Origin: Enoplolaimus lenunculus | Taxonomy: Eukaryota > Nematoda > Enoplea > Enoplida > Thoracostomopsidae | Assembly (NCBI GenBank): GCA_030248215.1 | Contig: JASANG010002608.1 | Span: 1 to 64,000 of the forward strand | Direction: 5' to 3' | DNA length: 64,000 bases | Shown here: positions 1 to 9,861 of the stretch, one piece after another | Numbering within the stretch: the stretch's first letter is position 1 | Layout: every line of letters starts with the position of its first letter | The notes under the pieces: model-generated | Database searches by the model: none | The model's input: only the letters and a program-made list of their open reading frames with translations | Told to the model about the DNA's origin: nothing | Position numbers and translations under genes: made by a program

Positions 1-476
1 GAGTTGTATCTTAGCATGGTTCTGTCGTGATGAAAATTTGACGATACTCGGAGTCTATATTAAGCTTGCATTGCATTTTCTAACCAAATACGTAAAAAAT
101 AATGCGAGATAATGACACGAATTCAAAATTTTTTACGCTTTCAGCGCAATTGATCTCTATTAAGACGTAGAAAAATTAGCAGAAATGCACTGTATAATTG
201 TAAAGTAGCAGAACACAAAAAATCCTTTGCAACCGGAAAATTCATGGTCCACCGCTGTCAAGCAGGATACTGGTGTACAAATTCGTCCGGAGCTCTAGTT
301 TTCTTGTGCTGCGCATACGCACAATAATTGTTAATCACTGCTAATTGTTCAATAATTTGCGTACAAGGCAAAATGATGCTTATTCCACAAACTGGTCAGG
401 ACCTCTAGATTGCAACTGATAGTGAACTCACAAGTATACCATTAGCGTATTCGCTTACCAATCTTTTGCATTTCAG

Positions 477-1154
477 CTAGTAAAATAGACCAATCAACCG
501 TTGCATTGGACGCAACAGAATCCTATTACAGCTTCAGCAGCACAACAGAATCCTCTAACAGCAGCAGCACAACAGCATCAACAAGAACAACAACAAGAAG
601 AACAAGAACAACAAGAACAAGAACAACAAGAACAACAAGAACAACAACAACAACAACAGCAACAACAACAATAAGAAGAAGAACAATAACTACTACTTAT
701 GCAACAACTGAGCAATCGCAAGCTTTGGCAGGTGACGAACCAGACGAGGACGATTTGGAGGAATCCACCAAACGTGACCTGCAATCAGAAAACTGGAAAC
801 CTGATGCGCACCAGCAACCCGATTCAAAACAAACAGTTACCCCTGGTAAAGGAATAACCCTACAACCCTCAGAAAAGTCGAAAAATTCAAACAGTCCTGC
901 GACAGTTAGAACTTCTACAAAAGAAACTGATGTGGATAAGCCAAGTTTTGGAGAAAACGTTTCAAGCTCACAGATTCCTGCTGACAACAGTGAGTCAAAC
1001 TCTTCGTTCGAAGAATACAAATTACACACCGCAAGTGATGACAAAGATGAAGCTTTCAAAGAACAAAAGAAACATTTAAAGGATATGCCACCGTCTGCTC
1101 GTGCAGTTTTGAACGAAATGTTGCTTTATATAAATTCGAATGACAAAAGTTCAG
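477..1154 (+). CDS. Internal exon of an unrecognised plus-strand gene, with a CAA-repeat region
   Basis: One frame stays open from 476 to about 1213, far longer than chance allows in AT-rich DNA. An acceptor (TTTCAG, ends 476) and a donor (CAG|GTATAA, after 1154) bound it, giving entry phase 1 and exit phase 1. The first 60 codons run through a CAA/GAA-rich stretch read here as Thr and Arg. The rest is acidic and hydrophilic, rich in Ser, Thr, Glu, Asp and Lys, and ends in a short amphipathic stretch (PPSARAVLNEMLLYI). I see no signal peptide, membrane segment or known domain. In the frame one base over (489-671) the same repeat reads as a Gln/Glu-rich tract that stops at 672, so a length change in the repeat may have shifted the frame. 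The gene starts outside the window and I cannot place further exons with confidence. A long non-coding open frame is the alternative. Confidence 0.5.
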
Positions 1155-2470
1155 GTATAAGTGCAGTTTGGTTTTCAGATATGTATATATTTGTGTTTTA
1201 CATTGTTGTTTTGTAACATATATGACACAGTATCTATATTTTCAAACCTAAGGCTTGTGCAAATATTGACTGTTTATACATGTACTAGACTCGTATCCAA
1301 AATATTAAACAATTAAAACCGGGATCAGGTTTCAATGGGCAGCCCGGAACTTGGTTTGTCCCAAATTCATGCGACAGAGCACGAAAAACGGTGATAAAAA
1401 TAGTTTATTTCCAAAATATGTTTTACGGATGTTATTCAAGATTCAGTTTTATATCATTTTGACCAAACTCAAACTACCCGACACTTACTGTAAGTCCGTG
1501 AAATATGCCGTGAGCGAAATCAAGAGTTCCCACCTGAGGGCGGTGACCAAAACTTTTCATGGCTTTTTCGCCAGCTTGAATCTTTGAGTTTTAATCAAGT
1601 TGCTGGTCGTGTTCTGTCATTTTTGTATATATTTTAGAACATAAACCTAATAGACACTCGAAAGAAAAGATCACGGTAAGAAAGACAAACAGCATATATT
1701 TGAAGCAGGATCTAAATAGATAGTAAAAATAACAGAAACGAATAATGAGACCAAAATATCGGAAAAGAAAACAAATATTAAAGTATAAAAGTTTCGTAGA
1801 TATTTAATTTTGTCTGCCAGTACAAATTAGGGAAACAAATATTTATCCAGAAGGTTTTCTAATGTTCAAAAATAGCAGATGCAACCAAATTTTTAAAGAT
1901 TTTGAATGAGTTTCGTCATTTCTATCTCATATCAAACAATTGCGACATATCTCTAACGAAAAATTGCGCGATTTATTTGGAATTAACTGAGTTTAAATGT
2001 TAGTAAACGTTAGGTAAATGTACACTTTTTGTAAATTTCAGCAATATTCAAACAGTAGCAGAAAAACAAAATTTGCATCAAGATATAAAAAACGATTTTA
2101 AGGAGATTTTACCTACTGCAAAAAGTTCACCACAGGAGAAGTAGTGTCCGTAATTGAGAACCTTAGAATGGCCTCTCTTGATTGTTTTTGCAACATCTAG
2201 CAGCATACTGGGCTGACTAAGTACATAGTTGTTCAGTCGCAAAATTTATATTTTTACTAAAAAGATAGTAAACTGAAAATTTTTCGCTTGAATGCAATTA
2301 TTTGCTCTGTTTTTAGTATCCATATTCTGAACCAGTGGTTACTTTTCTGACAGTTGCACAAACGTTTGGATGCGTTTGGACAGTGTCAGTTTTAGCGTTT
2401 TGTATTGGTTGTTTTGCTCTCCTAAGGTTTGTTGAAATTGTTTTTATAGAATTTCATTTTTCGTATTAAT

Positions 2471-2615
2471 ACTGTAGTGACCCGAAAAAGAGGGGGACTG
2501 ATATTTATTTGGCCTCTCCGGAGGGTGCCTCCCCTTATTCTTCGGTTACGGACTGTTATTTATTTTCAAACAGCCTCCGCCACCCTTCCTTACTGATATA
2601 TCCAGTATTGCAACT
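2471..2615. mobile_element. MITE-like family R4 copy (TGACCCGAA end)
   Basis: The copy begins near TACTGTAGTGACCCGAAAAA and holds GGGGGACTGATATTTATTT, then a GTTACGGACTGTTATTTATT segment. The same word order recurs at 49840-50160 and, partly or in reverse, at 6240-6335, 27821-27905 and 48060-48140. Short, non-coding and with partly inverted halves, it looks like a non-autonomous DNA element. The far end is uncertain. Confidence 0.5.
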
Positions 2616-4194
2616 ATCCGTTGAATTATACGTTTTTACATTGCATCTAAAGCTAGAACGATAATGTAAGGTTATACTTTGGAATGTTACTTTCAAAACT
2701 TAAGTACTCTTTTAAGTTTCGAACTCAAGTTTATTTGATTCTCTAGTCATTTATGCGCTACAATTGGGGATAATTGACATTTATGGACTCTAATAGGGTT
2801 TAGGGACTCTGTCCGCTTATTACGGTAGGTACCTTTTACGTATATAAAAATCTGTGTGAGTTAGAGAAATTTTTAGGTTTTTTGATGTTGTTGCGAAACG
2901 AGATTCACATACTTAGAAACTGCAAATGTTGCTTTTATTTGCAAAATAAATTCAAGTCGTCTGAAAGATGACAAACGTATACGAACAAGCAAACAAGAGT
3001 TGTATACACACTATAAATTTCAGTGAATTTAATAATACAGAATGAGTTGAATCACTGACTTTAAGTCTCAATTAGGACGTTCAAAAATCAGACCTTTACT
3101 GAGAGTTACAGTGCATATAATTGATTTTCAGTCAAATATGGGCCGACAATTCTACACTTAAATTTAAATATTAATATTCATACTTGCAATTTGTATCTCT
3201 TAGAGTATGGCATCATGGAAGACTGCTTCAACTTGGCCAGGAAGTGTTTCTCCTTACTGGCCACATTCTAATTATGACAATGGTTCGATATCAGTGGCAT
3301 AAAGTAAGTTGGATTTTTTATAACCAAAATACTTTTGACGAATCAACGGCAACTTTGGCATTAGAAATAAAAGTTAAAGTAATTTTTCAAGCATTTGTAA
3401 ATCAGGCCCGTATAGTAGCCAGGTTAGTCTGCTAGCTGGGGTCGAAACAGTTTTTGGAGTGGCATGCGGTTAAAATAACAAGTGCACAAGTAAAGATAAC
3501 AATTTCCATGCGACTTTTTCCATGGAGGGTAGGCTACCATCCCTTCGGGCTACGGAACAGTTGTAAATTTTGACAGCGATTATCCAGAATTAATGTCAAG
3601 ATTTCTCGAAATATTAAAAATAAGTCGGTAAGTAACTACAAAATGCCTTTAGTTTAGTAAGTAAATCTGCACTTGCTTTCCTGGTGCCGACAAAACAAGC
3701 TACACGGTAAACTTCAGTGAGTAGATGCTAACTCGAAATAAGTTGAATCCATTGTGAAATCTGAGTTTTGAAAATCCTAAATCAACTCAACTCAGAGTGA
3801 GTTAGTTTGCACTACTATTAACTGAGAAATAACTAACTCGATGATACTTCCTGCGCGTGTCGAGGGAAAGTGTACGAGAGTCAAAATGTCAATAAACGGT
3901 TTCGTTTTCAAGGCTGATGTTACGTGTGAATGGGCGTCAATTGCAATTCAGTCGTGTCTAATAACTGCAGCTGCGTTTACTGCGCTTGAATCGATACGCT
4001 GTTTCGCTCATATGACAAACACAATTTCTCGGACGGCAGTATTTGGACCGATTATTACATTGGTTATTCCACTTGGTAAATGTTTTGCGTTTAGTCCTCA
4101 AGACAACACTGTTGAGTCGAACGTTTTTCCAGTTCGGTTGCTCATAACCGTGATGAGATATTGTAATCTATATAGCATTTCGGATTCGCTTCAG

Positions 4195-4560
4195 GTTGGA
4201 TTTGGTTCCGCGGGCCTAAAAGGCGCGAGTCCAGGCCGTCAGCGGAAATAAAACGCAACAGTTCCCTATGCTAAAGTTTAAACCTTAATACTGTTTAATA
4301 GTTTTATTGGCCGTGAAAATAGCTTGTATCTTCCTGCTATTTAGTTGGACGTTTTGCAAAGGAGCGTTTATATTTTGGTTTATATTTTCTCACGATAGAT
4401 TGACATATATGGCAAGTACTTGATTTGCAACCACAATACCGTTTGTTTGATGCTTTGTTTTGTACTCTAAAAATATGAAATTTGCGGGCTAGAGCCCATG
4501 CGGGCCAGGCCCAAGGTGATGGGCCCGAGGCAGGCCCGGGCCGTAAAAGCTGGATCAGTT
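4195..4560. repeat. Element with GGGCC-rich ends
   Basis: A GC-rich end (GCGGGCCTAAAAGGC, near 4210) and a longer GC-rich end (GCGGGCCAGGCCC, GGCCCGAGGCAGGCCC, 4480-4545) flank AT-rich sequence. The high GC of the ends contrasts sharply with their surroundings. It resembles other elements in the window that have word-rich ends around AT-rich middles. No coding is seen. Confidence 0.35.
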
Positions 4561-5136
4561 CCAACCCTGAATACACTCTTCAGCTCGACACTGCAAATAT
4601 AGAATTTGCGTTTGTTTTTTTTCTAATTTTCCGTGTTTGATACTTGTGTGGTTATTTGCTTCAGAGATTGCAAATGTTTTTTTTCGTTTATATTCCTTTA
4701 AATTGGCGAGCTTATTAAAAAGCAGTTTAAAAGATTCTTTCAATTATATACCCATTTTTTCCAGATTTTTTTCATCAGATACCTAATTTCAAGCTAAACT
4801 TTAAGCCCAAGCGCTCTCTGACGAGCAATTAAAAGCGTAGCGCTAAAAGCCTTCTTAAATACAGTGCTCAATCATTACCTGTGAAGCAGTCGTTTTGACC
4901 GATAAATCTATCTATTGTTACAGGAATTGGCTGCACGTGCGCTTGCATTAACATCGCTGTTGAATTTAGATTCAATGAGTTCAACTATTCGTACGTGGTT
5001 AAGTCACGCTTTGATGCAAATATTAAAAAATAACAGTTTTTGATTTATCGATAAACACATTTTGTTTCTTTAATGTAAACATTCATCTTCGATTTGGGTT
5101 AAACTTCAAAGATTTAGTTAAACTTTGTAATTTTTT

Positions 5137-5350
5137 GGCACATGTAAAGAACAGGGCCGGATCGTTTTCCGGAGGGGCTATAATAGAGTCAGTTGAAGCT
5201 TTAGATTAATTTTTTGCTTAGGCTTACGCTTACGCTTAGGCTTACGCTTACGCTTAGGTTTAGGAATAGGCTCATCCATACGCTTAGAGTTAGGCTTAGG
5301 CTTAGGAACACGCTTATACTACTGTTCCGGCCATGTTCTATACATGGGCC
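5137..5350. mobile_element. MITE family R1 copy with TTAGGC-like core
   Basis: The ends are inverted repeats: GGCACATGTAAAGAACAGGG at the left, and the right end reads, on the other strand, GGCCCATGTATAGAACATGG. Between them lies an array of GCTTAGG and GCTTACG words. Other copies or relatives lie at 8090-8256, 13599-13806, 16947-17109 and 18682-18857. There is no open frame of note, so it is a non-autonomous element with no visible transposase. Confidence 0.7.
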
Positions 5351-5748
5351 AAAACGCAAATGTAAAGGTTCCTAACTTATCAGTTTGTTAGCTTACTTAT
5401 TAGCGATTGACAGGGATCAATTTTGTGCCAGTTTCTTAGCGAAGACCAAATCAAGAATTAGTTTTTCCTGCAAAAACTCCGAATTGATACCTGTATTTTA
5501 AACATGCCCTATTGGCGTTGGTGATTGAAAATAGTTTCAATTCTGCACCATAGTATTTTTCGTTGCAATCAGGAACGTTTGTAAAGCCGGGATAAAGTGT
5601 ACATATATACCTACCCCTTATATAAATTTGTAGAGAAACAAGAAAACACTTGAAATTGGCTTTAAAACAACAATAATGTGGACTTTAAGGCCAAAAAAAA
5701 TTTCTCGCTCATTATGTACACTCGAAAAAATTGTACATGAAATTACAC

Positions 5749-5994
5749 CTGATGAAATGAAATTCTGGTTACTCCACTGATTGCGATCATCGCTACCAGA
5801 GGTTCCGAATACCGATAGTTTTTTGAATATTTGATCTGTGTCAGAAGTCGGTAAAAAATCATTATTTAAGTTGCTGGGTGAATTATTCAAATCAGTCACA
5901 CTTGATAACGACAGTATCAATCCCAGCGATGCTATTTGTTTCGGCGTTAGCGTCAGAAGCGGCCGGAGTTCACAGAGTCTGCGAGACACTTCCG
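5749..5994 (-). CDS. Possible internal exon of an unknown minus-strand gene
   Basis: An open stretch of 81 codons is bounded on the minus strand by an acceptor (CTTGCAG) and a donor (CAG|GTGTAA), both giving phase 1. The product would start with a Leu-rich, basic part (RRLCELRPLLTLTPKQIASL) and continue with a Ser/Asn/Asp-rich part. It lies 3' of XRCC2 on the same strand. I recognise no family, the length is near chance expectation, and the opposite strand is also open over part of it, so this stays a weak candidate. Confidence 0.2.
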
Positions 5995-6239
5995 CTGCAA
6001 GATGAAAATGTAAAACGATCTGTTAGGTATGGCGTTTTAAGGTTGTATTAATGATCAACAACTTAAAAGGCTGCTAATATGATGAGCAGTTGCTTCCGAT
6101 AAATCAGGATAAATTTTATTAAATCCAGAAAAGAGATTACTGGACATGGCAATCAAGCTTCGAAGCAATTCATTCCTGCCCAAAAGAAATATAGTAAAAA
6201 GGTATTGTGTGCAACTAACATGGGTGAAGTAAAAATATA

Positions 6240-6335
6240 ATTAACAGTCCGTACAAATAACAGGTGGTACCATCTTGAGAGGCAAAATAAATATCAGTGG
6301 GCCCCTATTATTCGGTAACTACAGTAATCCCGAAG
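6240..6335. mobile_element. R4 fragment, reverse orientation
   Basis: AACAGTCCGTACAAATAACA, then GAGGCAAAATAAATATCAGT and a stretch near TATTCGGTAACTACAGTAA, is the reverse complement of the R4 word order seen at 2471-2615, with drift. It appears to be a partial copy. Confidence 0.45.
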
Positions 6336-8089
6336 TCTTAGTGATTTCTCAAACACTATGACAACTTCTAGCACTAATAAAATAATTCTAATCTTAAAAA
6401 TACATCCAGAATGAAAATCAATAATTTAGTGTTTTTAGAAATTGAAGCGCATTTCATGTTCCAAAATCTGTTACATTTGGCTTTACAATAATTCGTCCAA
6501 TACAATTAGTTCCGAAAAACTCGTCCTCAACACTTCGTGCCACGAAAATTCGTCCGTTGTAAAAATTGTCATCTGTAACGTTTACCCCTGCAATTTTCCC
6601 TAGAAAATGTGTCAAAAGTCAAACTTGTCCCGAAAAAAGTTGCCCTGACAATTCGTAGACAACAGTATGTCCTCGATTATTAGCTTCCGACGCCGATACA
6701 ACAAAATGCTTACTGTTTCAGTGTAACCCAAGCAGCAATGATACCGAAAGTTTTGATCAGTGCCGGGTCCGGATTGGTAGGATCTGTCGCAGTTTATACG
6801 TTCCGGATTGAACTCATCATGACGTTTGTAGTTTTAAATATTGCGCTCGGTTGGTATATATTTTCGATGCACGTTGCTGCTGAACCAAAAGTTAGAAATG
6901 TTTTATAATGTTTAAATGGTTTAGAATTACCACATTGACAAAAGGATCCAAATTCAGAACACCTTGTGTTCACCGTCACATCTCACAGGTACAACTTAAT
7001 TTAAAATTGATCTTAAAACGTGTTGAGTGTACCTTGTGCACCATTTCGCAAGCGATGAACAAAGTCAAGCATAACTGCTTAATCAAACAAATTTGATTGA
7101 ATTAATTGGACATTTCAAATTATGATAAAGATGGTAACTTGGAGATAAAACTGATGCACCTATTTCGCACACCGGATATCCGGATATGAAAAATGTTTAG
7201 ATATGTCTCCGAAAAGAAATATATCCACATCCAGATATTCGTATGCATCCGGATATTCGTCGGATATCTGAAATGCATTTATTCACCGAACCACGTACAA
7301 TAATGTTGCAATTTGTTTTGGAACCGTCATTCAGCATCCAATAACATGTTGAAACTTTAAAACCTCTGATGATAATTCCGTAAGGCAATACACTTTAGAC
7401 CGTTGAAAAATGAATTAATTTTGAGCCTGAAATAAGGAAGCAGAAATCATAAGAAACCAAAATATGCGATAGGTTTCGAAATTTGTTTATATTTGGCAGG
7501 CTCTAAACTAAAAAATAATGAAGATTAGTCTGTAACAGAGAGCGCATAACAGTAGAATTACGTTTTATAAACTATCCAATCGAAAGAAAACAAGTTTTGC
7601 CGGAACAGGAGTTGGCGGTGAGACATACCTATACAGTTAAAATAACGTCCAAATTGTGAAGTTCACGAAGTATTTATTCCGTATAATATTGTCAAAATTG
7701 AAAACAACTATATTGCATTGGTTCAGTGCATCATTCAAAGAGAAACCAAACCAATGTTGTTAACACAGACAATTTATTATTTAGAAGTAAAATAGATTCG
7801 GATGTTCAAACGGTTTCAGTCAACATCATTGTTCTTGTGCAAGCAATCGCAACCAGTCCAGTAATAAAGTCGATAAAGATAGTTTCTATGAAACTGCTTG
7901 CTGAAGCAGCAATATATATTGTTTGCCAATTTTTAGGTTCAAAAGTTTGTTCGAATGATAATCTCAAACGTTGCCAAAAGATGCTGCGGCTAGCAAAATA
8001 TGTCGTTCTGTTCCGATTATAAGAAGAATCAGAATCGTCAAAGTTGCTAACGAAGTTTCAGTAGATATGTATATAATTTCACTACAAGT

Positions 8090-8256
8090 GGTCAATGTAT
8101 AGATCAGGGCCGCAACAATAGTACAAGCATATTCCTAAACCTAATCGTAAGAATGAGCATACCTTAACTTATGCAAAAAAATTAATAGTCTAAAGCTTAA
8201 ACTTACTCTATTGCAGTCCTGTAGAAAAACGTTTCGCCCATGATCTTTACATAGTT
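8090..8256. mobile_element. MITE family R1 copy, reverse orientation
   Basis: The left end is GGTCAATGTATAGATCAGGG; the right end reads on the other strand CTATGTAAAGATCATGGGCG, matching the R1 ends. The inside carries CCTAA and CTTAA words on the opposite strand to the 5137 copy. It has drifted strongly but is recognisable. Confidence 0.6.
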
Positions 8257-9104
8257 CGTAAAAGTATACAAAGCATGTTGACCGGTGTTTACGACCAAAA
8301 TAAAACTTTGCGCTAGTTTAAATTTTCGGCTGTCTAACCCTAAGCCTAAGTTTAAAGCAAACGCGTTAAAACGCAAATTTAAAATTATGCGTTATTTTCG
8401 CACACGCTTATGTACTTTATTTGTTATGCTTGGATATTTCAAGTTAACCGCGAACAAATTTCATTTTCCTGCATCATATCATGTGATATTCGGTAAAATT
8501 TCGGAATATCATATGATATTCGCACAAATGTCCCGTGGTAGCATGTGAAATATATGGCTGTTTGTATACGATGATTACTGGAGATCAAGGATTTGTATAA
8601 GCCAATGTCATGCAACATTCACATTGTGTGTACATAACCGCTATTCAAATCACATTTTATGTTGCCGTGGAATCAACATGGACAAAAATGTGAACCCCGC
8701 ACAATGTTTTAAAAAGTTGTTGGATTAAAACCGCTAAAGAAACCAATCAGTGTTAAGCAGTTAACTGTTTTCAAAATCTTTTCATTTCATTATTATATAA
8801 AGACAGCCAATTGCCGTGCGCAAAAAACATTAAATAGCGGTTAAAAGATTCTGGTAAAGTCATGCCCGTAGCGTGACCATCCCAAGTTAGGGGGCACTCC
8901 AAAATAATACGAAAATTTCGCAATACTTGGGCATTAAATTACTGTTAGCTTTAGTGCCAACTTCTCTCTGCTCCTGTATACATCGCTTTAGTCAAACGCA
9001 AACAATTTATAATTTACTACACAACTGAGATGGTCACCAAAGCAAACAACTTAACCCTTTCTCACATAAATATTTTCTATTTCCCCTGAGACATATATAC
9101 TTTT

Positions 9105-9178
9105 ATCCTAGGATTCGAACTCCAGTGACTAGAGTGGGAGGCGTATACCATCACCACTCAGCTATAGGAGCTTGACGC
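9105..9178 (-). repeat. tRNA-like sequence, probably the head of a SINE
   Basis: On the minus strand the stretch reads like a tRNA: a box A-like block (TAGCTGAGTGGTGATGG) and a box B-like block (GAGTTCGAATCCTAGG) about 40 bases later, with 5' TCCTA able to pair with 3' TAGGA. The stems are imperfect and an A-rich tail follows, so a tRNA-derived SINE is likelier than a working tRNA gene. It sits about 150 bp beyond the XRCC2 stop. A folding and tRNA-model score would decide. Confidence 0.4.
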
Positions 9179-9321
9179 TCGAGCCCGAGGGAGCTCTCAC
9201 GTCTTGTGGTGATTTAGTACTATGTATACGTGTTGCAATTGTTAAACACAGTGCGATATATATTATTTAACGTATATACACTGCGCTGAGTTGCCTATAG
9301 GCAACTCAATGTGAGAAGGGG

Positions 9322-9861
9322 TTAAACAGAACTAAAAAATTCAATCCCATCTTCGTTCAGCTCATATATGCACTCCGTTGTTCCGCCAGTTTCAGCTTTT
9401 TGGATCTGATCGTTTTTATGGTACGTAAAATGTTTGTTACCACCTGTCACCAGCTTTGCCTTGAAAACATTTTTCTCGTCGCCAACTCGTTCGCGCAACG
9501 CCACGTTGGAAGGCGCAACTCTATCGACCTCGACTCTAAACGCAACTGTTTGTTGCCATAGTTTCGAAGTAACATCGCATGGAGCATATAACGGATGTTC
9601 ATCTGGTTCCGTTTGGCTATCTACCTCTTGATATCCGGTTGGTCGTGCTTGCCTTGCAGTGATTAAATGACGGCTAGCAAAAACAATTAGTCGATGATCG
9701 TGTGCCAAACTTTTCAGAGAGCGTGCAATTCGGTTTTCAATTTGCCTGTATACCGGTAGTTTTGTCGCTGAAGCAGAGCGCAACAACTGCGGTTGAGATT
9801 GACTAGAATTATCCGGTTCACGTTTGTCAAGTTGATGGAATGCTGTTACGGAATCCAATAT
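9322..9861 (-). CDS. XRCC2: XRCC2 coding exon 4 (Walker B to stop)
   Basis: The exon has 179 codons plus TAA, residues 194-372. The acceptor is CCATTACAG directly before ATATTGGATTC, which keeps phase 0; the closer GCATGCAG would break the frame. It opens with Walker B ILDSVTAF and continues with a helix ending RLIVFASRHLI (human RLVLFATTQTI), the WQQ block and a C-terminal EDGIEFF (human ESGVEFC). Confidence 0.92.
   Translation of the reverse strand: MLDSVTAFHQLDKREPDNSSQSQPQLLRSASATKLPVYRQIENRIARSLKSLAHDHRLIVFASRHLITARQARPTGYQEVDSQTEPDEHPLYAPCDVTSKLWQQTVAFRVEVDRVAPSNVALRERVGDEKNVFKAKLVTGGNKHFTYHKNDQIQKAETGGTTECIYELNEDGIEFFSSV

Larger units (their letters stand above)
1155..9321. other. Region between the plus-strand exon and XRCC2; repeats, no supported gene
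   Basis: This 8 kb holds several MITE-like copies listed separately, a palindromic AACTCA-rich stretch (about 3650-3850), a block with repeated ATTCGTCC words (about 6485-6670), a CGGATAT-rich patch (7169-7275) and a tRNA-like SINE close to XRCC2. Several open frames of 60-136 codons occur, notably 3841-4251 plus and 5618-5994 minus, but their number and lengths are what chance gives at this base composition. If the plus-strand gene at 477 continues, its later exons would lie here. Confidence 0.5.

Noticed and set aside
2318-2425. Possible plus-strand membrane-segment exon (YPYSEPVVTFLTVAQTF) between a good acceptor and donor, with other small candidates at 2042-2144, 3204-3303 and 4925-5044
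   Set aside because: Each is only 20-40 codons, which stay open by chance often here. Phases do not chain cleanly, one join would need a 50-bp intron unlike any other in the window, and no family is recognised.
3841-4251. 136-codon plus-strand open frame
   Set aside because: One frame of this length is expected by chance. It has no likeness, no codon or splice support, and runs into the GGGCC-ended repeat.
6727-6908. Hydrophobic plus-strand frame after an acceptor-like TTTCAG
   Set aside because: The opposite strand offers equally good-looking short frames with splice motifs. Nothing distinguishes them.
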